Of a stretch of 64,000 nt of DNA, positions 23,090-33,054 are shown piece by piece. The notes under the pieces were generated by a model. The model ran no database searches. It had not been told where the DNA came from and was given only the letters and a program-made list of their open reading frames with translations. A program made the position numbers and the translations under genes. Every line of letters starts with the position of its first letter. Position 1 is the first letter of the stretch. The stretch comes from Periplaneta americana (lineage: Eukaryota > Arthropoda > Insecta > Blattodea > Blattidae): assembly GCF_040183065.1 (NCBI RefSeq), contig NC_091117.1:107686001-107750000 (forward strand), in the 5' to 3' direction.

Positions 23090-23825
23090 CACTGGTGAAT
23101 GTTGTCTGTCAATCGATGCACAAATTACGCACCATAAGAATTACCCCTATAAGGTAAAAACTGTTCTAGAAAATAAGCAAAGCGACAAAACCCAGAATCA
23201 AGAATTTGCAATTGCGATCCTAGAACGCATTAATGAAAATCAAGATTTTTTATAGTTATGTTATGATTCCGGGATAATGTTCAAATATGGGGCTCTCGGA
23301 TCCTCCATTATAGTCATGGTAGTCATAGAGAATATTCAAGACAGTCATAAACTAAATGTTGTTGTTTTATGCAGGATATGATAATTGAACCTATTTCATT
23401 CAGTGCGTATACTGCAACGGCACTTCCGTGTCTAAACATGCTAGGAGAATACGTACGGTATTTCCACAGATTGCACACAAACAGCCCAGCATAATCTTCC
23501 AATAAGATGAAGCACCGTCCCACTGGAGCATCACTGTGCGTACACCACTGAACAACACTTTCCTGAATCGTTGGACTGGAGGCGGCGGTAAAATAGCATG
23601 ACCTCCTCGTTCTCCCGATATTACTCCGTTAGATATTTTCTTTTGGGGTATGTCAAAGACATTGCGTATTCCACCAAGGTAAGTGACAACAACTTTCGTG
23701 ATCGCATTGTGGAAACAGTAGCAACTATCACACCAGATATGCTACAGAGAACCTTGACTGAAATCGACTATACCGTTCGTGCTACCGAGGGGGTTCATGT
23801 AGAAAAACCTACTGATTGTTTTTGT
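23090..23825 (+). pseudogene. Mariner-superfamily transposase relic
   Basis: Broken forward frames carry YPYKVKTVLENKQSD, FAIAILERINENQDFL, DSHKLNV, IIFQ*DEAPSHW, PPRSPDITPLDIFFWG and, after a 1-base shift, GYVKDIAYSTKV, ATITPDMLQRTLTEI and RATEGVHVE. This is the usual order in the insect mariner-like group with PPRSPDLTPLDFFLWGYVK. The second catalytic Asp (near 23505) and third Asp (SPD, near 23620) are visible; the region of the first Asp is corrupted. Several stops. Terminal repeats were not found. Confidence 0.75.
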
Positions 23826-23934
23826 GCAATTGTTTGAGTCGTGCTTGCTAACGAAGGTGACAAGAATGCCCTGCCATTTTTCTTTTATTTCGAGAGGCGG
23901 TTGAAATCAGGGAAGTTCGGAGAGAACCACGGTA

Positions 23935-24120
23935 TAACCAGTGTTTGTTCTTTAGTCAACTGTCCGAAGATAGGTTTGAACCTCACAAGTGGCATTCATG
24001 ACGCAACTAAGCCAGGAGACAATGGGGTAGGTTGGCCAGTTCCTTTCCCCCTCCATTGCATACATCGCCGACTAGCTACATATTGCACTAATCAGACTTC
24101 AGATGTGTACAAATAAAATT
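23935..24120 (-). repeat. Dispersed repeat, inverted copy of 360-535
   Basis: Reverse complement of the repeat at 360-535. It directly follows the mariner relic and ends just before the SINE at 24152. Confidence 0.6.
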
Positions 24121-24151
24121 GTTCTTCCTATGACACATAACGTCAAGTGAG

Positions 24152-24353
24152 ACTTAAAGTTATGTTTTATTTAACGACGCTCGCAACTGCAGAGTTATAT
24201 CAGCGTCGCCGGATGTGCCGGAATTTTGTGCCGCAGGAGTTCTTTTACATGCCACTAAATCTATTGTTATGAGCCTGTCGCATTTAAGAACACTTAAATG
24301 CCATCGACCTGGCCCGGAATCGAACCCGCAACCTTGGGCATAGAAGGCCAGCC
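24152..24353 (-). mobile_element. tRNA-derived SINE, first family
   Basis: On the reverse strand: B box GGGTTCGATTCCGGGCC, body with CGGCGACGCTGATATAAC, and a tail of GCGTCGTTAAATAAAAC. Flanks CAAGTGAG (24144-24151 and 24354-24361) could be an 8-bp target duplication. The head extends toward 24370 if that duplication is chance. Confidence 0.8.
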
Positions 24354-24946
24354 CAAGTGAGGTGTAGGCCTACTGTCTGATAAAGATGTACACTTAATGG
24401 CAAAAAGAATGGGCCGGCGACAATTTCTTAAGTTCCAGACACATAACATTGCGCATGCTCGTCTCGTAAAAGCCGTAGTTCACCAGGTAACACATAATTA
24501 AACCATTTAAATTTGCTACTTTGTTTAAGAGTCTAAAATATGTTATAAAATCGAACGTAGGGTTGATTCTAGATACAGCAGGGCCTCTGAAGAGTGAAAT
24601 AATAATAACATTGATAAATAGAGGTAATAGTGGAGACCATGACTTGAGATATCATAGTTGGAATACTGTCTGTTGATTTTAATCCGCATATTATAAGAAA
24701 AAATATTGGAAACCTAGTTTTTACTGCTTACACATTTGGAAAATATCTTATCACATACCTGGAAGTGTTAGTAACAAGAAGTCTCACATCTTTCTATGTT
24801 AATTTCGAATTTATTCATTTGGAGTTTATCGTGGTTGTTTACATCCAGCATAGTAACCAGGTATTTCTACATTAATTTATACCAATATCAATCAACAACG
24901 GATCTTACAATTTTATTAGATGGTGAAAGATTAGGAAACTCTTCCT

Positions 24947-25444
24947 TGTCATCTCTGTTATAACTCCGACCATCTAAAAGACAGATTACAGTATTAGTAT
25001 TTTGCAATGGATGTAAGTTTTGGTTTCACGGTGAATGTGTTGGCGTATGTAGCGATGATATCACAGCGCTTGATGGAACGAATTCTCAGTGGTTATGTTA
25101 TTCGTGCGGTTTACAAGTCGATAATCAAAATCTTTCCATTGCTGCTCCTGCTGAATCCGTCTCATGCACACTTTGTCCTAAGTAGCGATGATATCACAGC
25201 GCTTGATGAAACGAATTTTCAGTGGTTATGTTATTCGTGCGGTTTACAAGTCGATAATCAAAATCTTTCCATTGCTGCTCCTGCTGAATCCGTCTCATGC
25301 ACACTTTGTCCTGATGAAGTCGTCAGATATTTCAAAGCTTTTAGAGATCTGCGAATCCATTGGTCCACAGCCCATCCCAATGTCCCTTTTGTTAACGACT
25401 TTAACTCCTTGCATACCTCACAAGAGACTTCCATTCGAAGCTAA
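24947..25444 (+). pseudogene. N-terminal zinc-finger region (PHD and C2H2) of the retrotransposon
   Basis: CHLC (24947-24958) and, one frame on, CNGCKFWFHGEC and WLCYSC give the C4-H-C3 spacing of a PHD finger. Further on, CTLCPDEV ... RDLRIHWSTAHP is a C2H2 finger (C-x2-C-x12-H-x4-H). A 133-bp tandem duplication (25051-25183 and 25184-25316) repeats the second half of the PHD finger and throws it out of frame. Such fingers in N-terminal parts of RLE retrotransposons are thought to bind DNA or RNA. Confidence 0.7.
25051..25316 (+). repeat. 133-bp tandem duplication in the finger region
   Basis: AGCGATGATATCACAGCGC begins at 25051 and again at 25184. The two units differ at only a few positions. 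133 is not a multiple of three, so the duplication breaks the frame. Confidence 0.95.
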
Positions 25445-25470
25445 TTAATTGCAAGAAAAACATAAATATT

Positions 25471-28085
25471 TTGAAGAGAATTCCTAAAGGTGCAAGAATT
25501 TTCGCCGCAGATCGTCTATCTACAATAAAAGACCAATGTATTTCTCAGAATACTGAAGAAAGTTGGCAAAATTTGATGTTTTTCGCCTACATTGCCCTTA
25601 AGGTCCCAGAGAAACATGGAAAGAAATCTCTCGTATCCAAGATTAAAGACAATTTAAGAGATTTTCAATTGGTCTATCCTTCCAATAAAAGAAATACAAA
25701 ATACTCCCAGGTAAGCCGTATAGAAACAAAAGAGGCTGAAGGAGATATACGTGGAGCGGTTCGGATTCTTTCATCTGATTTAGGAGTGGCGGACTATACC
25801 CACGCTACATATCAAGCTTTCTTAGAAAAACACCCGCCTCCTTCAAGACCGTCGTCCTTCCCTGATCCTCCAGACCCTAATGGTCAGTATTTGTCTATAT
25901 CTGAAGACATTGTCAAGGTAGGACTGAAAAGCTTCCCACACGGTTCTCCTTCTGGAATAGATGGCATACGTCCGCAGCACCTCAAAGATCTTGTGTCTGT
26001 GTCAGCTGGTGATTCTGGAAAGAGATTACTTACATCTTTAACTAACCTCTGCAATTTCGTGCTGAGTGGGAAATTAAATCCAGAAATATGCCCATTCTTC
26101 TATGGTACTTCATTGTTAGCGATTGACAAAAAGGATAGTGGGAGGCTTCCCATAGGCATTGGCAACACCTTTCGAAGATTAGTAGCTAAATTAGCCTGCA
26201 TCAGTGTAAAAGAGGAAATTTTTAAATATTTACGTCCACATCAACTTGGATTCGGCACTCCACAAGGCTGTGAGGCTATTATTCATTCGGTGCGTACATT
26301 TTTCAACAGATATGCGAACAGTAATAAGATTCTACTTAAAATTGACTTCAAAAATGTGTTTAATTGTATTGAGAGAGATGTAATGTTGCACGCTATCAAA
26401 GATAAGCTTCCTCAGCTTTCTGCTTTCATATGACAGTCATATAAGGATCCTTCACATTTGTTTTTCGGGTCTGAAACTATGTCATCTCAAGCTGGCTGTC
26501 AACAAGGAGATCCCGTCGGTCCAATGCTTTTCAGTCTTGCGGTACATTCAGTCATAAAAGATGTGAAGAGTGTACTTAACCTCTTTTATTTGGATGATGG
26601 AACTTTAGGTGGAGATCCTAATGTTGTTCTTGCTGACCTTCAGAATTTAATTGATCTTTGTTCTAACATTGGATTGGAAATCAACTCCAATAAATGCGAA
26701 CTTTATTTCCGCTCCGAAAGGAATGAGGCTGTAGTATCTGCTTTTCAAGCAGTTGCACCAGGTATTAAGATCATTTCCAAGTCTGATTTCACCATCCTTG
26801 GTTCCCCTGTTTTCTTGGAAGGAGTCGAAACTATTGCTGAACAGACATTATTGGCTTTCAAAACGCTATTTGATCGTCTATTGCCTCTTAATCCTCATAT
26901 ATCATATTTTCTTCTTAAAAACTGTTTAGTAATTCCTAAACTGACCTATTTCATGAGGACAACTCCATTGTGGCTATTTCCATTATTCCTCCAACAATCA
27001 GACGATATGATGCGAAAATGTTTGGAAACTATTCTCAATAATACACTTGAGGACAGACGTTGGACACAAGCTTGCCTTCCTATCAGACTTGGAGGTCTCG
27101 GTATTAGAAAACACGGTGATATCTGTACACCGGCATTCTTGGCATCTGCATATGGAGTTTTCAATATAATCAAATCTATTTTTCCTTCATTCAGTAATGA
27201 GGTCGAAATCTGCTATTTGCCGGAGGCTTTGGATAGGTGGAATGATATATCCAGGAACTCTACACCGCCAGCTAATCCAGACGTCCAGGATTGTTGGGAT
27301 GATATAATTATTAGGCACATCCTAGAGTCTCTTGTAACATATTGTACATCAGAAACAGACCAAGCTCGACTTTTGGCTCTACAAGAAAAAGAAGCGGGTT
27401 CCTGGCTACAAGCTCTACCTTCCCCAAATATTGGAACGCTGATGGACAACAAGTCTTTTAAGACTGGACTCGCTCTACGTCTCGGATGCAAAATCTGCCT
27501 ACCACTTAAATGTATATGTGAGGAAGTTGTCGACACTTTCGGTCATCATGCTCTGAGCTGTGTCAAGAGAAAGGGACGTTTTTTCAGATATTCTACAACT
27601 AACAACATAATCAAGAGAGTATTAACATCTTCTGGTATCCCTGCTATTTTAGAACCCACAGGGATTAGTCGCAACGATGGAAAGAGCCCTGATGGATTAA
27701 CCTTGGTCCCGTGGAGCAGAGGAAAATCGCTAATGTGAGATACGACATACGTGGATACCTTAGCTCATCCCACTTGCCGTCAACTTCTAAAATCGCAAGC
27801 TCTGCAGCAGAATCTGCCGTACGCAGTAAACGTCGTAAATACGTTCAACTAGTAGACAATTACAACTTTATCGTCTTTGTTGTCGATACACTAGGCTCCT
27901 GGTGTAGAGAAGCAAAAGACCTAGTTTCAGAAATTGGCAGAAATTTGGTGACTGTTACTGGAGACCCTCACTGCACCAATTACCTACGGCAACGAATAGG
28001 AATAGGCATCCAACGTGGAAACGCAGCCAGCATTTTGGGATCCTTTCCAGACGCCAATTCTCTGGATGAGAGTTTCTTTATTTGA
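25471..28085 (+). pseudogene. Reverse transcriptase and C-terminal endonuclease-like region
   Basis: RT motifs include PHGSPSGIDGIRPQHL, LLAIDKKDSGRLPIGIGNTFRRL, HQLGFGTPQGCEAIIH, LLKIDFKNVFNCI, AGCQQGDPVGPMLFSL and the catalytic FYLDDG near 26585. An in-frame TGA stands at 26431-26433. After the RT thumb come CKICLPLKCICEE and FGHHALSC (a Cys/His cluster), then SPDGLTLVPW and, after a TGG-to-TGA stop (27736-27738), DTTYVDT. These look like the PD...D of a restriction-like nuclease. A frameshift near 27760 leads into the tail SKRRKYVQL ... GIQRGNAASILGSFP. The element reverse transcribes itself at a nicked target when intact. Confidence 0.8.
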
Positions 28086-28559
28086 ATGTCTGAAAGCAAG
28101 ACAAGGGTGAAGTACAAAGCCCCTAGAATGAAGATAACACTCCACTCACGGCAAGAATCGAACTTTTGCTCACTAGATGGCAGCATGTTGCAGTACACTT
28201 AATTAGTGCAAAATTAAAGTGCTAAGAAATTAAAACGGTCATTGTCAGGTAATCGAGTTAATTAACAAATATAAAGACAATTATTGTGGATTTTTTGTTG
28301 TTTCCTATAGGCCTAAATAGATATTTTTTTAACTTCAGATACACTTTCATATAATACATATTTAGAGATACTGAAATAAGTTAATAATTGTATTTTGTAT
28401 GTTGTTGAATGTACTAATTATTATTTAACATTAATAAAAATAACAAATTCCAAAAAAAAATAAAAAAATAAATAAAAATAAAATCAACCGAAGCGAATAT
28501 GACCAAGAAAACCACGTATCATGCCGAAAAGATATTAACAGTCACAGCAGCGTAAGTCA

Positions 28560-28632
28560 TTACGTTAGTGGTCTATTGAACAAACTGATAGTAGTAGCTC
28601 AAGGCTCGAATCTCCCACAATCTTCTTTTTTT
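28560..28632 (+). promoter_or_regulatory. tRNA-like module, left side of element A
   Basis: Counterpart of the module at 30275-30348: A-box-like AGTGGTCTATTGAAC (28566-28580), B-box-like AGGCTCGAATCTC (28602-28614, one change from consensus), then T7 at 28626-28632. It points inward from the left end. Confidence 0.45.
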
Positions 28633-28856
28633 AATTAAAAAATTTGCCATCATATATGTCTCGCAAAGCTATAATTATGTGGCGAACTCTCTTATAATAT
28701 ACTCAAACTCTAATAAATAATAAACCTCCATCTCTCATTCAAGCAATACTCCTATCTGTTAATAAAACGTTCTGTCTCGTCATTACGCTTGAACATGGCA
28801 TAGAGACAATAACTCATTGCCCTGGTTAGCATAGGTTATTCTACGTATGCTACTCT

Positions 28857-29476
28857 CCGACAGGGCTTCGATTGGAGAAATGTCATTTTCTCCGACGAGG
28901 TAATTGTCTCCAGTAGCCAAGATAGCCCTGCCCTAGTTTATCGTATGGATTGCCATCGATACAATGAACGCTTCTTGAGACGAATTAACAGGTCGGGTTG
29001 CGTGAGGGTCGCGTGTTGGGGGTGGATGTCATACGATGTGGCAGGACTTCTGGAACGCATCCACAATCGGTTTACGGCAGAAGTCTACGAACACATTTTG
29101 GAAAATGTAATGATCCCTTCCGCCCGAAAACGATATCCAGAAGAAACACTTTTCTTCCAGCTGGATAATCATCCCATACACACCGCCAACCAGATTCAAA
29201 TATGGTTTACGAGGTGTGATGTCGACACAGTCGACTGGCCTCCAAAATCACCAGATATGAATCCGATTGAAAATTTGTGGGCTGCAGTCAAAAGTATCCT
29301 ACGCTCTAATTGGGCAGAACAGCCACCCGTTCGGACAACTGAGGAATTGTGGACAGAGTTCTAGATGCGTGGAGGAGGTGGCCAAGAATTTAGACCTGTC
29401 CCATAATCTTGTGGACTCCATGCCGCGCAAAATGAGGGCAGTTATTGACGCAAGTGGTTTGTGGTCGAGATACTAG
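28857..29476 (+). pseudogene. Tc1-like transposase (element A), N-terminus missing
   Basis: The frame opens at RQGFDWRNVIFSDE (first Asp) and continues to LFFQLDNHPIHTA (second Asp) and PPKSPDMNPIENLWAAVK (Glu), with 34 residues between the last two. Elements B and C have 35; A has one codon fewer after WFTR. A frameshift after LWTEF (29364) precedes a C-terminal block ending GLWSRY. No HTH domain precedes it. The sequence upstream is the tRNA-like region. Confidence 0.85.
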
Positions 29477-29730
29477 TTCCCTACCATAGGCTTCTTTTTG
29501 TTAATATATTAAAAAATGGTTTGTTTTGTTTATTTAATTATTTATTTGTGTTTGATATGCGTCCGGTTTTTTAGGATATGAAACAAGTATTTTTGTTTAT
29601 ACAGGCCAGGTCTCACATATTAATAGCCCACAGGTGATCGGCAATAATATTTTAACAAGGCAGGCATAATGAAGTTTGTTAACAAATGCCATTTCACATT
29701 TAAACTAATAAATTAAATAAAAATCAAAAT

Positions 29731-29815
29731 AAAAAAAAATATTTTACCGTACCGAATTCACAAGCTCTGGTACGGAAGTCAGACATCTTACCACTGGGCC
29801 ACACACAGCACGTGT
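29731..29815 (-). promoter_or_regulatory. tRNA-like module, right side of element A
   Basis: Reverse strand: A box TGGCCCAGTGGTAAG (29787-29801) with a degraded B-box region (GTGAATTCGGTAC), followed by a T9 run (29731-29739). It points inward from the right end. Confidence 0.45.
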
Positions 29816-29937
29816 TATTTACTACATTATAGACGGACGACTTTCAATGAAGAGACACCACAGCAATGCCTTGCAGTGCGTTACGTTTACACGAGTGAAC
29901 CGCGCGATAGAACTTAGCATTTCTATCGACCAAGAGT

Positions 29938-29991
29938 CGGCCCATTCTTTTTGTCGTTAAGTGTACACTTAGCGGCAAAAAGAATGGGCCG
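29938..29991. repeat. Joined Tc1 termini sharing one TA
   Basis: The right terminus of element A and the left terminus of element B meet at TA 29964-29965, giving a near-perfect palindrome of about 52 bp (GGCCCATTCTTTTTG ... CAAAAAGAATGGGCC). Confidence 0.95.
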
Positions 29992-30274
29992 GCCGACAAT
30001 TTCTAAGTTCCAGAGACATAACATTGCGCATGCTCGTCTCGTCAAAGCCGTAGTTCACTAGGTAACACATATTAAACCATTTAAATTTGCTATATTTTGT
30101 TTAAGAGACTAAAATATGTAATAAAATGGAATGGCGGGTTGATTCTAGATACACCACGGCCCTTGAAGAGTGAAATTATAAAATTGATAAATACAAAATC
30201 AACCGGAGCGAATATGAACAGGAAAACTACGTATTATGCCGAACTGATATTAACAAGTCATAGTAGCGTAAGTC

Positions 30275-30348
30275 GTTACGACATTGGTCTATTGAACAAG
30301 TTGATAGTAGTAGCTCAAGGTTCGAATCTCCCCCAATCTTCTATTTTT
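30275..30348 (+). promoter_or_regulatory. tRNA-like module, left side of element B
   Basis: A-box-like TTGGTCTATTGAACAAG (30284-30300) and a good B box GGTTCGAATCTC (30319-30330), followed by T5 (30344-30348). It lies about 310 bp inside the left terminus and points inward. It could be an internal RNA polymerase III promoter, or a SINE-derived remnant. Confidence 0.5.
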
Positions 30349-30486
30349 AATTACAAATTTGCCATCATAGGCTATGTGTCTCGCAAAGCTATAATTATGT
30401 GGCGATATCTCTTAGAATATGCCCAAACTCTAATAAATAATAAACCTCCCTCTCTCTTTCAAGCAATACTGCTACCTGTTAATACA

Positions 30487-30845
30487 ACGGAAAACGATAT
30501 CCAGAAGGAACACTTTTCTTCCAGCAGGATAATCATCCCATACACACCGCCAACCGGATTCAAAGATGGTTTACGAGGAGGCGTGATGTCGACCCAGTCG
30601 ACTGGCCTCCAAATTCACCAGATATGAATCCGATTCAAAATTTGTGGGCTGCAGTCAAAAGGATCCTACGCTCTAATTGGGCAGAACAACCACCCGTTCG
30701 GACACCTAAGGAATTGTGGGACAGAGTTCTAGATGCGTGGGAGGAGATGGCCAAGAATTTAGACCTGTTCCATAATGTCGTGGACTTCATGCCGCGCAGA
30801 ATGAGGGCAGTTGTTGACGCAGGTGGTTTGTGGACGAGATACTAG
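30487..30845 (+). pseudogene. Tc1-like transposase C-terminal half (element B)
   Basis: Reads KRYPEGTLFFQQDNHPIHTA (second Asp), PPNSPDMNPIQNLWAAVK and FHNVVDFMPRRMRAVVD to a stop. The Glu of the catalytic triad is replaced by Gln (IQNLW). Spacing from the Asp is 35 residues. The first Asp is deleted, and a frame change lies between PVDWPPNSP and the upstream part in the current reading. Confidence 0.8.
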
Positions 30846-31096
30846 TCTCCATCACAGGCCTTGTTTTGTTAATATATTAAAAAATGTTTGTTTTTTAATT
30901 TAATTATTTATTTGTGTTTGATATGGGTCCGGTTTTTTAGGATGTGAAACAAGTATTTTTGTTTATACAGGCCAGGTCTCACCTATTAATAGCCCACAGG
31001 TGATGGGCAATAATATTTTTACAAGGCAGGCATAACGAAGTTTGTTAAGAAATGCCATTTCACATTTAAACTAATAAATTAAGTAAAAGTTAAAAT

Positions 31097-31192
31097 AAAA
31101 AAAAATAATAATTTTACCGCACCGGGAGGCAAACTCACAACCTCTGGTACGGATGTCAGACTTCTTACCACTAGGCCACACACTACTCGTAA
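31097..31192 (-). promoter_or_regulatory. tRNA-like module, right side of element B
   Basis: Reverse strand: canonical A box TGGCCTAGTGGTAAG (31164-31178), degraded B box GTGAGTTTGCCTCC (31125-31138), then T9 (31097-31105). It lies about 150 bp inside the right terminus and points inward. Confidence 0.5.
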
Positions 31193-31342
31193 AGTTTGCT
31201 ACATTATAGACGGACGACTTTCAATGAAGAGACACCACAGCAATGCCTTGCAGTGGGTTACGTTTACACGAGTGAACCGCGCGATAGAACTTAGCATTTC
31301 TATCGACCAAGAGTCGGCCCATTCTTTTTGCCGCTAAGTGTA

Positions 31343-32071
31343 CATATCAGCCAGAGCTTCAATCAGACGTAGGTATAACCATAAATGGAACTTTGATGTT
31401 TCCATTGAAGTTAATACACAAAATTACAGAAGCATGATATTCTCCTCGCTAATACAATATCAACTCAGTATATTCATTATTCATTGATTCCAAAATATTA
31501 TGAAGGTTTCTATTTATTTACCATTTTATAAAGCTCAAGTTCAGATATGTTGCAGCTTTCGATGTTACCCTATCGACAAAATATTTTAGATAAGTTACTT
31601 ACCATATTCTTAATTATCTTTCATATTTATAATATACGGAATATGTAGGTGTGATAAGCATATAGCCTACGCTATTTTGAAAACCTGGGAACGTATGGAT
31701 TGACAGTGAACGGATGCGGAGAGGAGACAAACTGCACGAAATCTATAGGATATTCATATTTTTATACTGAGGATTGATAAGTTTTAGCGCACAACAGATA
31801 GGCTACATTACAGGTGATCGATACCTATTTATTTTGCAGTATTAGTTAATTCCCTTTTACTCAATACATCTTACTCTAGCCATTCCAAAACATGGTATAG
31901 TAACAAACAAAACAAGTTTGATTATTGCGCATATGTGCACGAAATGTTTCCCAGTGTGGTATTCTGTTCAGTAGTGAAAGGACTATCAGACAGTGCAGTT
32001 GTATGTTTCTAATCTTCTGTAGTACATAAAACTATAACATTTAAATAGTTTATTATGAACAGAAATCGTCG
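31343..32071. other. AT-rich spacer, nothing recognised
   Basis: No element ends or coding pattern seen. Confidence 0.5.
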
Positions 32072-32285
32072 CCCTCGGTATCGCAGTTGGTATAGCGCTG
32101 GCCTTCTATGCTCGAGGTTGCGGGTTCGATCCCGGCCGAGATCGATGGCATTGTGTTTAAATGCAACAGGCTCATGTCAGCAGGTTTACTGGCATGTAAA
32201 AGAATTCCTGCGGGACAAAAATTTCGGCACACCGGCGACGCTGATATAACCTCTGTAGTTGCAAGCGTCGTTAAATGAACCATAT
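32072..32285 (+). mobile_element. tRNA-derived SINE, first family, with intact head
   Basis: The head CCTCGGTATCGCAG with A box AGTTGGTATAGCGCTGG and B box GCGGGTTCGATCCCGG (32121-32136) forms a recognisable tRNA-like 5' part. The body and tail CGTCGTTAAATGAACC match the copies at 11525 and 24152. Retroposed SINEs are transcribed by polymerase III. Confidence 0.85.
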
Positions 32286-32784
32286 TTCGAATTATTTCAA
32301 CAGATATAAAATTGGCACCTGCTGTGGTGTTCCTGTTGCAGAAAATGTAACACCAATTTTGAGTAGAACATCTAAGACTCAACAGTCGTACAAAAACGGG
32401 TCAGAATTTATTGCAATTTTTATGTTAATCTGCCTCTCTCAAAATAATGTTTGTTTTTTCTTTTATTAATTTGACATCATACAGAATGAAATGTACAGTT
32501 ACCCTTAAAAAGAATGAGACGATTCTTAGTCGTCGGAAGTTAAAGTTCTACAGCGCGGTTCACTCGATATCGACGTAACGGTAAGTACCATGAAAAGTAG
32601 AACAAGAATTGTTACAAGGACCACAAGGACAAGGACCAGAATAACGATCACGAAGAAGACAGCCATTTAACGCCATGATTTCAAAACTTAGCTCGGGTAA
32701 CAAAATATCATTGCTTCTCTGTACCGAATGGCAAATGCCTGCTATCGGATCTACATTCTGCACTGCTGCTGTCACTGTCTTGTC

Positions 32785-32864
32785 TTGGTAGCTCATATAG
32801 TAGCGTGTTGGTTCCTCCATATAACCGACACGTCTCGTGTTCGATCCCAGGTGAAACTTTTTTT
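32785..32864 (+). promoter_or_regulatory. tRNA-like module, left side of element C
   Basis: A box TAGCTCATATAGTAGCG (32789-32805), B box GTGTTCGATCCCAG (32837-32850), then T7 (32858-32864). Spacing is like that of a tRNA gene. It lies about 295 bp inside the left terminus and points inward. It does not fold as a clean tRNA by eye. Confidence 0.55.
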
Positions 32865-33054
32865 ATTGAGGTGTAATTAATTTGCTCAGAGTTCCTCCAC
32901 TATCTAATTTGTTGAAAAATATGGAATAATTTATGTCCAATTTTTGGGTCTTACAAGTGGGCTGAACCTCGTCAAAAAATTAAATCTTACTTGGAAGTTA
33001 AAAGTATTCTTCCTCAAACAAAAATCATAAAAAAACTAAAAGAGATCTGTTAAC

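Larger units (their letters stand above)
24621..28480 (+). mobile_element. Non-LTR retrotransposon with restriction-like endonuclease
   Basis: Inserted in Tc1-like element A between TTGATAAATA and AAATCAACCG, which are adjacent in element B apart from one base. It ends in an A-rich tail with ATAAATAAAAATA (28443-28480). Order: PHD-type finger, C2H2 finger, reverse transcriptase, C-terminal PD...D endonuclease-like region. The 5' limit is inferred by comparison with element B, and part of the 5' region may be missing. RLE-bearing clades include R2, R4, NeSL, HERO and CRE. I cannot place this one with certainty. Confidence 0.8.
24391..29963 (+). mobile_element. Tc1-like element A, interrupted by a retrotransposon
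   Basis: The left terminus CACTTAATGGCAAAAAG (24391) follows a TA. The right terminus, inverted CACTTAACGACAAAAAG, ends at 29963 before TA 29964-29965. The left 230 bp (24391-24620) and the right part (28481-29963) are colinear with element B. The gap of 3860 bp is the retrotransposon at 24621-28480. The helix-turn-helix part of the transposase is absent, so the copy was probably non-autonomous. Confidence 0.85.
29966..31340 (+). mobile_element. Tc1-like element B, deletion derivative
   Basis: CACTTAGCGGCAAAAAG at both ends, flanked by TA (29964-29965 and 31341-31342). 1375 bp. It matches element A throughout but lacks about 350 bp, including the first catalytic Asp region. Confidence 0.9.

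Noticed and set aside
23841..24116. Forward frame of 91 codons
   Set aside because: Lies in the dispersed repeat whose inverted copy at 360-535 has no matching frame.
25007..25448. Frames starting MDVSFGF and MISQRL as separate genes
   Set aside because: Alternative phases across the 133-bp duplication. The finger motifs lie in other phases.
30097..30627. Forward frame of 176 codons upstream of the transposase fragment in element B
   Set aside because: It spans the tRNA-like module and subterminal DNA. Element A has no equivalent frame, and the transposase part is in another phase.
32084..32140. Functional tRNA gene at the SINE head
   Set aside because: A and B boxes are good, but the sequence continues into the SINE body and tail, and other copies share it.
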